The notes beneath the pieces are model-generated. The model searched no databases, was not told where the DNA came from, and saw only the letters and a program-made list of their open reading frames with translations. From positions 1 to 13,116 of the forward strand of contig JADCDC010000057.1 in assembly GCA_020252385.1 (NCBI GenBank): a DNA stretch of 13,116 nucleotides, read 5' to 3'. Position 1 is the first letter of the stretch. Each line of letters opens with the position of its first letter. Both the position numbers and the translations under genes were made by a program. Shown piece by piece: positions 1 through 6,597 of the stretch. Source of the DNA: Aestuariivirga sp. (GTDB lineage Bacteria > Pseudomonadota > Alphaproteobacteria > Rhizobiales > Aestuariivirgaceae).

Positions 1-274
1 CTCTTTCGAGTGCTCTCAGTCATAGCATCATCCACCACAGCCGCCTCCAGCTCACGTCAACGGCGCAAAGGGCACGATCAATAGGTTACGATGCAAGGTG
101 GGGCGCAGACAGCGGTTACGTATTGGAAGCGATCCTGGATCTGGAACAAGAGGGCTGTGCCATGCTGACTTGTTTGCGCCAGCCCCATCCAACAGCATGA
201 GTGTGGGTCGCGCGAGATAGCTCTTCTCGCTTCTGGTTGACGAAGGTTCGTAGTCGCTTTGCCAAGCTTTGCAA
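1..274. other. Gene-free left flank downstream of the helicase gene
   Basis: No convincing coding region is seen in this stretch. It lies just past the stop codon of the leftward helicase gene. I see no strong GC-rich hairpin followed by a T-run on the minus strand, so no terminator is called. At the very edge, the minus strand has an ATG (complement of 21-23) opening MTESTRK and running off the window. Its upstream sequence offers only a weak GGTGG-like ribosome-binding site, so a gene start here is possible but unsupported. Confidence 0.4.
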
Positions 275-3200
275 TTACGCGGCCTTCAGGATCCGCTCCA
301 CCACGGCTGTCCGCCGTACCCCGGCAACCTCGAACTCGACCTCCTCATCAACGCTGCTGCCAAGAAGCGCCTGAGCGAGGGGCTGGGCGACGCCGACCAT
401 GCCTTCGTCAGGGGAGTGTTGGTCCGAGCTGATGCGGAAGCGGCGAAGCTGGTTAGTGTCGGCGAAGCGCACGACTACGGTGTCGCCGGGAGCCACGATG
501 GTTTCATCGGCTTCGGTCCCTTGGCTTCCCTTAGCCTCGATCGTGCCCTCTCTCGCCTCTGTGGCATTCTGAGATGCTGGGGTCGATGCGCTTTCCAACG
601 GCGCCTCTCCTGGGGCACCTTCGCCCACGGCAACGGCGCTCGCCATGGCCTCAGCTCCCTTATTTTCTCCGACAGTCATGTGCCGGGTCCACTCAGTCGG
701 GGAGAAGTCGCCCGACACGGGATCGATGCCCTGTTGCCGGAGAGTGGAGAGAAGAGACTGCATGCAGCCTTCCGGATCTGCGAGCCAGTGCGACCCCCAG
801 CAGCGCCAAAACACCCATCCCATGCGCTCAAGCGCTCGTTGGCGACGCAGGTCTTCAGCCCACCTGTCGGGCCCGTGGTACTTGTCGCCGTCAAGCTCGA
901 TGGCCAAGCGCTTGTCGCGCGCGCCCTCAACGACAAAGTCGATCCTGAAGCCCGCTACAGGGACCTGGGGTTTGACCCGGTAGCCCATACGCAGCAGGCG
1001 GCCGCCTACCTCCTTTTCGAAGTTGCTATCGCAGAGATCTAGCACTTCGACAGGCTGCGCCACGGTCGTCTCGCCCATGGGGTGGGAGAAGTGCTCGATG
1101 ATGGCGAGCTTTAGGTCGCGACCGCTGAGGTCGGAGGCTTTCACCGAGCGGACGAGGTAGAGCCGGTCTCGCGCGCGCGACATGGCAACATTGAACCGCT
1201 GCTCGATCGTCCGCGTTGTTTGTGAGCGGGCCGTTGCCATACAGGCAACCATGGAGAGAAACATGATGTCCCGCTCCTGGCCTTGGAACGTCGCCGCATT
1301 GCCGCACATAATCCGGTGCCGCATTAAAACTTCTGTACCGAGGCGCCTCGCTAGCTTGTCTTGGATCAGCTTCGCCTGCTTATCGCCGATCAGCGAGATC
1401 ACGCCGACTGACCGATGCCGTAAGGCCGCGTCGAGGCTAATCCGTTCGATCTCGTCCACGATCCAATCGGCTTCCGCTTGGTTATGATCGCGGAACTTCC
1501 TGCCCCGAGGGATGTAAACGTCGATAAGTGGCGGGTCGAGGCGTTCTGTGGCTGTAGGCAGACGGAGCGGCACCAGCGCCTTCGGGTAGAAGCGCGATGA
1601 GAAGCGGATGATCGGCTCAACACAGCGGAAATGTTCGCGGAGCGTAGTGACCGATCCTGGGAAGGTCATTGAGGCAATGTCGTAAAGCGAGGTCGCCGGA
1701 TCGAGGAAGCTTCGTAAGGGCATCCCCTTCAGGAAGGTCTCTCGCAGTTGGATCGCGACACGCTCCTCGATGCCGACCGCCGATGGGCTAACCTGCTTGT
1801 CGTCGCCGACTACAAGCAGTTGCTTGCCACGCAAGACGATGGGCAACGAGGTGATGTCCGACTGGCTCGCCTCGTCCACGATTACGAGATCGAAGCAACC
1901 CAATACGCTGGGCAATTGCTCCGCCACCCGCCATTCGGGGAGGATCCAGCAGGGGACAGCCGTTGCCGCTTCTAGTGCCGCCTCGCGGCTCGCCCGGCGA
2001 TGGCGCTCAGCGCTCTTGCCAGTGCCGGCGCCAATCCGGCGGACAGCAGCGACGAATTTCGCCAGCGCGGACGCCACCTGCTCGCTAATGCCCTGCTTCA
2101 GTCCGATGAAGGTACGCAACCTGACGATCTCACCCAGCAGCCGTCGCTGCTCGGCCTCCCGCTCTGCCCGGACGCCCGATATCTGGGCAATGGTCTCTCG
2201 GTCGGAGATTCGCGAGATGAATCCGGCGGCGCGTGCCCACTCCCAGGAGCGCCGCCAAGTCGCCGGTGTCCAGTAGGACTCGACGCCGTCCGTCGCTTGG
2301 TCCACGAGCAGCCGCTCGCCCCAGAGAGGAGCCCCAGAGGCAGCCACCAGCCCGGCGATCTCCTCAAGCCTGATGCGGTCGTGCTGGAGAGCGGAGAGGC
2401 GCATGGCTTCCGCCAGCACGTCGTTCCAAGCCTCCGCTAGCTCGTGGACGACCGTCTCCGGTTTTCCAACCATGCCGATCAGCGCGGCGAGCCCGGTGTG
2501 GAAGGGAAGCGCCGGCGCGGCCGCGGCGAGCGCCTCAAGCCGGGCCTTCAGTTCCCGGGCCTCCTTACCACCGCTGCGGTCGAGGTTCGCAGTAAGTGCC
2601 GCGCGGACCCCCACCAGCTTCCCGAATACCACGACTTCGCGGGCGTCCACGCCATGTGGGAACAGGCCACCAATGGCCGTCAGGCGCTGCGGCGCCTCCT
2701 GGTGGAGGGCGTGCGCGCGTTCCACCAACGAGCCAAGGCGGAGTAACTCGTCGGAACCTGCCTGGAAGTCGGTAGGCAAACCGGCTAGGTCGAGCACGCG
2801 TGATGCGGCGTTCCAGCGGCCAAGGAAGGCCTGCACCTCCTTCTGCCATCGACGCCAGCCCAGCACCTGCTTCCAGGTCTCCTGGTCGGAAGGGGACTTC
2901 AAAGACGGCATGCTTCCGGCGACCCGCACCTGGGCCAACTGGGCTTTGAGGGCACCACCGCCGAACAGGCCAAAGGGCTTTTCGCCGCGGGACAGCTTCT
3001 CGACCGCCGTGTCGAAGGCGACTTCGCCTGGCGTGACGGGGGTTTCGATGCCGAGCAGGGCATAGGCCCGCCCCTCAGTTTGTAGCCGGGCCCACTCGGC
3101 GAGCAGGATCCGGAGCGACTGCCTCGCCGCTGGATCAGCGGGCTTGGCCTCCAGCAGGATCTGATAGGCGACGAGTACCCAGTTACATTTGCTGGCGCCG

Positions 3201-5371
3201 ACCTCGTCGAGCCAGCCTGCGAACCCTTCCAACCAGGCATGGGTCTGCCGTACCAGTTCAGCCGCGTTCGGGGCCGCAAGCGAGACGTAAGGGAGGTCGC
3301 CCCGAAGAGCTTTGGCTTCGGTCTCGGCCGCTCGGGCGAGGGCGCCATGGGCGGCGAGCAGCCGCGCGGCGTCGGGGAGCGCTACCGGATCAGGGAGGTG
3401 CGCAGCCGGGTAAGCTAGGTCCGCGCCAAGGCGGGTCCGGATGGCCCAGGCGTTGGTGATTTCGGCGTCCCCGAAGCGTGGCTCGAAGTGGGGCTCAAGG
3501 TCCAGCCGATCCGGAAACCAAGCATGCTCGGACCGCTCGGCTTCAAGCCGGGCCGACAGTGCCATCGGCAATAGGTCCTCGCCGCGGAAGCGGACTTCCT
3601 TCAGGTTTTGCTCTGCGTAGGACCGGATCTTTCGATCGATGTCGTCGATATCGGCGCGAACCTCGCTCAGGCGTCGCTCCTTATCGATCCGTTCACGATT
3701 GAGCTCGTGCCGGTCTGTGTTGGCGACGTTCTGGGCAAGGATACTCACCGCCTCCTCGAGTTGGCGGGCGCCCTCACGGTCGCTGTGGATGACCGAGATG
3801 GCCAGCGACCGGATCTCCTCTGGGAGCTTCGACTGGATAGCTGTCAGGGCCTCTGGGCTGCGTGCAGTCACCAAGACGCGGCGCCCACGGGCCATGTAGT
3901 GGCAGATGATATTGGCGATGGTGTGGGTCTTGCCGGTGCCCGGCGGGCCCTGGACCACGACGCCGGCCGCACCCTTCTGCTCCAGCTTGCCGATGATCTC
4001 CGCCTGCTCATCATTGTATGGCAGAGGCAGGAACAGGCTACGGGCGTCCCAGGCCGAGCGGTCACTGCCTCCCATACTAAAGCCGGTCCCTGAGCTGCCC
4101 GAGATCCCGCTGCCTAGGGTGATGGGAGCTTCCGGCAGGCTCCCACCGTCGTTCTCGAGATCGATAAAGTCGTCTGCGACGCGAGTGCTCTTCGGCTTCG
4201 AGGCCAACTGGATGGCGGGTAGGGGAAGGTCGCCCTCGTCGGTCGCGTTCTCGATCTCCGATTTCAGCCGGCGGATGTCGTCGCAGCGGAAGTCGACCGA
4301 ACGCTGGCGGACATAAAGCACCCAGCTATCGGTGACCCGAAGAATGCCGTCCGGTCGAGGTAGGGGGCGCTCTGCCGCCGGCACGTCGGCGCTATCGCCC
4401 TCATAAACAGAATTTCCTGCCAATCGGGCCTGGCACATCTTCAGAACTGGCTCAAAGCTCTCCCGCACGAAGGGAGAGAAGCCCGCGTCTGAATCCTCGG
4501 AAATGCCGGCTAGGCGCGCGGCCGCGTCGCGCTGAACCCCGCCGGCAGCAATGACGCCGCGCTCGTCGAAGACGCGGAGCGAGACTCGCGGAGGCTGCTG
4601 CCGCGGCCGGACCAGAATGGTGCCATCACCCTCATCGAGGTGGAGTTCAACCATCTGCTCGATGACGGGGGCGTCGATTCGCCCCTCAGGGTGTTCCCAC
4701 CGGGCCACGCCGACGCCTAAGACGCACTCGATTGGCGCGTCGTCGCCGGTGGCCACCATCCGTTGGTGGGCCTCGAAGAGCTGATTGTAGACCAGGATGC
4801 TCTGCCGCCGCGGTCGCTCCTTCTCGGCCCAAGTCTGCCACGGGCCGGTGCAGTAGGCCCGGTAGGCTGCGACGAACTCCGGCATATTCTCGGCGCGCAG
4901 GATGATATCGACCGAGCAAGAGTCTGCAGCATCGCCCCGCTGGGGCATGACGTCGTCCGCCTCCGCGAGCTCAGCTGCGAGCAGGTCCGAAGCGGTGTCC
5001 AGGTCGGCCTTGACCAGTAGCTTCTCGGCGAGCTTTGGTGGGTCTGTGAGCCCCCCAAGGCCGGAGAGCCATCCGTCAAAGATTGCGTCTGGCTCTGGAG
5101 GCGGACTCTCGCGGAGACGGGCGACCCGGAGCCAATCTTCATTGCTCAAGCCGACTGACACGCCCTCCAGCCGAGCGATCTGGTATTCGTGGAACACGCG
5201 GACAGCGTCTTTGGAAAGGTCCGCCACAACCTTTTCAGAGATCCGCAAAAGCTCCTCGGCGTAGGAGAGGAGATTGCCAAGGGCCTTACGGCTGTCGTCG
5301 GGCAAGCTCTGCCATCCCTTACGCTGTGTCGCGGTCGAGAAAACCATACATTGGAATGCATCACTCAACAA
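275..5371 (-). CDS. Giant SF1 helicase with Vsr/MTES_1575-like nuclease and C-terminal GreA/GreB-like domain
   Basis: Predicted ATP-dependent nucleic-acid helicase/nuclease of 1698 residues, probably cytosolic defence or DNA surveillance. An N-terminal region (about 1-440) is of unknown fold. The helicase core has Walker A GPPGTGKT (475-482), Walker B with DEAS (1166-1169), motif III VVGDDKQ (1187-1193), LREHFRC (1244-1250), motif V around TFQGQERD (1361-1368) and motif VI QRFNVAMSRAR (1391-1401), as in DNA2/NAM7/Upf1-type SF1 proteins. About 680 residues separate Walker A and B, including a charged probable coiled coil (about 550-595). A PD-(D/E)XK domain follows: E1452, RIDFVV (D1478), IELDGDKYH (E1492, D1494, K1497). 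An Ala/Glu/Thr-rich linker (about 1565-1625) leads to a GreA/GreB C-terminal-like domain (about 1628-1696). The start is uncertain: tandem TTGs at 5371 and 5368 have a weak GAAG upstream, and an ATG lies at 5347. No partner gene is adjacent. The architecture recalls the reported single-gene Hhe (HEPN-helicase-Vsr) defence system, but I could not locate a convincing HEPN domain. Confidence 0.88.
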   Translation of the reverse strand: MLSDAFQCMVFSTATQRKGWQSLPDDSRKALGNLLSYAEELLRISEKVVADLSKDAVRVFHEYQIARLEGVSVGLSNEDWLRVARLRESPPPEPDAIFDGWLSGLGGLTDPPKLAEKLLVKADLDTASDLLAAELAEADDVMPQRGDAADSCSVDIILRAENMPEFVAAYRAYCTGPWQTWAEKERPRRQSILVYNQLFEAHQRMVATGDDAPIECVLGVGVARWEHPEGRIDAPVIEQMVELHLDEGDGTILVRPRQQPPRVSLRVFDERGVIAAGGVQRDAAARLAGISEDSDAGFSPFVRESFEPVLKMCQARLAGNSVYEGDSADVPAAERPLPRPDGILRVTDSWVLYVRQRSVDFRCDDIRRLKSEIENATDEGDLPLPAIQLASKPKSTRVADDFIDLENDGGSLPEAPITLGSGISGSSGTGFSMGGSDRSAWDARSLFLPLPYNDEQAEIIGKLEQKGAAGVVVQGPPGTGKTHTIANIICHYMARGRRVLVTARSPEALTAIQSKLPEEIRSLAISVIHSDREGARQLEEAVSILAQNVANTDRHELNRERIDKERRLSEVRADIDDIDRKIRSYAEQNLKEVRFRGEDLLPMALSARLEAERSEHAWFPDRLDLEPHFEPRFGDAEITNAWAIRTRLGADLAYPAAHLPDPVALPDAARLLAAHGALARAAETEAKALRGDLPYVSLAAPNAAELVRQTHAWLEGFAGWLDEVGASKCNWVLVAYQILLEAKPADPAARQSLRILLAEWARLQTEGRAYALLGIETPVTPGEVAFDTAVEKLSRGEKPFGLFGGGALKAQLAQVRVAGSMPSLKSPSDQETWKQVLGWRRWQKEVQAFLGRWNAASRVLDLAGLPTDFQAGSDELLRLGSLVERAHALHQEAPQRLTAIGGLFPHGVDAREVVVFGKLVGVRAALTANLDRSGGKEARELKARLEALAAAAPALPFHTGLAALIGMVGKPETVVHELAEAWNDVLAEAMRLSALQHDRIRLEEIAGLVAASGAPLWGERLLVDQATDGVESYWTPATWRRSWEWARAAGFISRISDRETIAQISGVRAEREAEQRRLLGEIVRLRTFIGLKQGISEQVASALAKFVAAVRRIGAGTGKSAERHRRASREAALEAATAVPCWILPEWRVAEQLPSVLGCFDLVIVDEASQSDITSLPIVLRGKQLLVVGDDKQVSPSAVGIEERVAIQLRETFLKGMPLRSFLDPATSLYDIASMTFPGSVTTLREHFRCVEPIIRFSSRFYPKALVPLRLPTATERLDPPLIDVYIPRGRKFRDHNQAEADWIVDEIERISLDAALRHRSVGVISLIGDKQAKLIQDKLARRLGTEVLMRHRIMCGNAATFQGQERDIMFLSMVACMATARSQTTRTIEQRFNVAMSRARDRLYLVRSVKASDLSGRDLKLAIIEHFSHPMGETTVAQPVEVLDLCDSNFEKEVGGRLLRMGYRVKPQVPVAGFRIDFVVEGARDKRLAIELDGDKYHGPDRWAEDLRRQRALERMGWVFWRCWGSHWLADPEGCMQSLLSTLRQQGIDPVSGDFSPTEWTRHMTVGENKGAEAMASAVAVGEGAPGEAPLESASTPASQNATEAREGTIEAKGSQGTEADETIVAPGDTVVVRFADTNQLRRFRISSDQHSPDEGMVGVAQPLAQALLGSSVDEEVEFEVAGVRRTAVVERILKAA

Positions 5372-5407
5372 CTAGAACTTCAAAACCCAAAGGCTGAAAT
5401 TACGTAT

Positions 5408-5617
5408 TCAGAACAAATCCGGTGAGCTGACCGAGGCTGTAAAAAACAGCTGACGATCAACCCACTGCGCCCGGTGTTCGGCCGCCGCAGTCTCCGCGAC
5501 ACGCCGACCGGGAAATCGTCCAGATGCCACTGACTTAAAGGGGCGGCGATAGAGGCCTTGTGCTCCCGTATGCCCCAAGGGGGTGTCGCTGGTGAAGAAG
5601 TAACGCCAGGGAGCCAT
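5408..5617 (-). CDS. Small unidentified ORF upstream of the helicase (doubtful)
   Basis: A 69-codon leftward ORF ends 36 nt before the TTG start of the helicase gene and points the same way. Third codon positions look GC-rich, which is weakly in favour of coding. The peptide (MAPWRYFFTSDTPLGH at its start) matches no family I recognise. The ATG has only a weak upstream GGATCGG. It could be a small partner of the helicase, the tail of a decayed gene, or chance. The other two minus-strand frames here read no better. Confidence 0.2.
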   Translation of the reverse strand: MAPWRYFFTSDTPLGHTGAQGLYRRPFKSVASGRFPGRRVAETAAAEHRAQWVDRQLFFTASVSSPDLF

Positions 5618-5780
5618 CCGATCCGGTCAGCCACCGCAGTGCAATGGATCGGGCTGCCTATGGACTGGTCTAGCCAACGTCGCTCGGAGCAGAAATTTAC
5701 GCTCCCAGCTTCGACCGGTGGCGATCGGGAGCACAACTTAAGGGCGCCAATCGTTCGGCAAAGTCCAAAAATTTCAGATA

Positions 5781-5828
5781 GTTGAACCTTGTGGGGGAAA
5801 TCGGGCTACCCCCAAGCTCCGGAGAGAA
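5781..5828 (+). repeat. Diverged 48-bp direct repeat, copy A
   Basis: It aligns without gaps to 6089-6136, with 38 of 48 positions identical by hand count. Shared blocks include AACCTTGT, AAATCG and CAAGCTC.GGAGAGAA. Weaker similarity seems to continue on both sides, downstream to about 5910. The function is unknown; it may be a small repeated intergenic element or the remnant of a duplicated segment. Confidence 0.75.
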
Positions 5829-5958
5829 CGCACCCTCCAGAGAGCAATTTCCGCGATCGTTGCGTTCTCCAACCCTCAAGCCGCCGCAGCAAAACCCCAG
5901 GAAACCTGCGGTTCAAGGCGACGTCTGATACATGGTGTTTAGTTGTTCGGGAAGATAC

Positions 5959-5984
5959 TGGAGCAGCGAGTGGGATTCGAAACC
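5959..5984 (-). other. tRNA 3'-end-like string (possible attachment-site remnant)
   Basis: Read on the minus strand, the segment ends ...TTTCGAATCCCACTCGCTGCTCCA. This resembles a T-loop (TTCGAAT), the 3' acceptor strand and CCA. A 5' partner for six of the seven acceptor positions can be found at 6055-6049. However, the T-stem is imperfect and no anticodon arm can be drawn in between, so this is not an intact tRNA. Integrating elements often leave such tRNA 3' fragments. The evidence is weak. Confidence 0.25.
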
Positions 5985-6088
5985 TCGGGGTTCAGCCTCA
6001 ATTTTCCGTCCCCGGTTCCGTTCCCCCAGGCATCCATTTCGCCAACTCACACTGCACCGCAGCATAATAAAATCAATTAAATCATCGA

Positions 6089-6136
6089 GTTAAACCTTGT
6101 TGGAAAAATCGACCACCCCTCAAGCTCTGGAGAGAA
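6089..6136 (+). repeat. Diverged 48-bp direct repeat, copy B
   Basis: This is the second copy of the 5781-5828 repeat, offset by exactly 308 bp. Both copies contain an in-frame TTG eight bases in. The encoded strings after it also align (KSGYPQAPER against KSTTPQALER), so a decayed or very short coding origin cannot be excluded. Weaker similarity runs on to about 6230. Confidence 0.75.
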
Positions 6137-6333
6137 TCCCTCGATTCGGAGAGAAAAAGCCCGACCATTCCGCCCCCGCACCATCAAGGTTTCTGGCGAA
6201 AAGCCCGCAAATGCTCGGGAATTTCAAAGCCCACCCAGGACTGAGAGCATGTTTGGGGAAAGGGAGGTGGCGTAGGAAAGGGAACCGGAAAAGCGAACGT
6301 CTCTGACCTTTAGTTTTTCATATTATCAATACT

Positions 6334-6462
6334 TTACTCGAATGCGAGCCCCTCCAGTACGATGCGGATCTTGTACTTGGCGGAATGGTGCTTGCGCGTG
6401 GCAAGACGAATATCGCGGACCAGCTTTTCGGTTGGCGCCCGCGTGGGTGGGGCGGAGAACAT
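6334..6462 (-). pseudogene. IS3-family transposase OrfA, N-terminal fragment
   Basis: A 42-codon leftward remnant contains TEKLVRDIRLATRKHHSA and KIRIVLEGL. This is the characteristic N-terminus of an IS3-family OrfA (helix-turn-helix protein) of the group common in alphaproteobacteria. In intact proteins EGL is followed by the rest of the helix-turn-helix (roughly RGEDSIAELCRREGI) and a leucine zipper, about 90-130 residues in all. Here the match breaks off after EGL, and AFE is followed by a stop. The same frame extends upstream of the ATG to a stop near 6498. No OrfB and no IS ends are visible, so only a scar remains. Confidence 0.75.
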
Positions 6463-6529
6463 TTCATCAAGGGAAGCGCTGTCAGTTACGTCTCGTCATA
6501 CCGCGGCGTTATATCCATTGAAATTCTTG

Positions 6530-6542
6530 ATCATTGAATGAT
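6530..6542. promoter_or_regulatory. Palindrome ATCATT-G-AATGAT upstream of the FAD oxidoreductase gene
   Basis: A perfect 6-bp dyad around one central base sits 55 bp before the annotated start of the oxidoreductase gene. CATTGAA also occurs as a direct repeat at 6516-6522 and 6532-6538. The position and symmetry suit an operator for a dimeric regulator. The half-site spacing is not the classical LysR T-N11-A, so the cognate protein is unknown. Confidence 0.35.
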
Positions 6543-6597
6543 GCCCAGTTTCTCAATACGCCCGAAACGCATTGGTTTCTAAAAACCACAACCGCTC

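Larger units (their letters stand above)
5372..6597. other. 1.2-kb intergenic scar with mobile-element debris
   Basis: The region between the leftward helicase and the rightward FAD oxidoreductase has no intact recognisable gene. It contains a GCTGT-A5-ACAGC inverted repeat (5436-5450), a doubtful 69-codon ORF, two copies of a 48-bp repeat, a tRNA-3'-end-like string (5959-5984), a truncated IS3-family OrfA, and an ATCATTGAATGAT palindrome (6530-6542). This mix is typical of a junction where mobile elements have inserted and decayed between accessory and catabolic DNA. It should also hold the promoters of both flanking genes, but I cannot place a convincing -35/-10 pair. Confidence 0.6.

Noticed and set aside
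269..1042. 257-codon plus-strand ORF opposite the helicase C-terminus
   Set aside because: It is a shadow of the helicase frame. The opposite strand has clear nuclease and GreA-like domain sequence, while this frame resembles no family.
5380..5736. Minus-strand string QWHLDDFPVG resembling the WHLDE motif of IS6-family transposases
   Set aside because: The resemblance ends after five or six residues; no other IS6 motif follows in any frame.
5959..6055. Complete tRNA gene on the minus strand
   Set aside because: The acceptor can be paired at six of seven positions, but the T-stem is mismatched and no anticodon stem-loop can be drawn.
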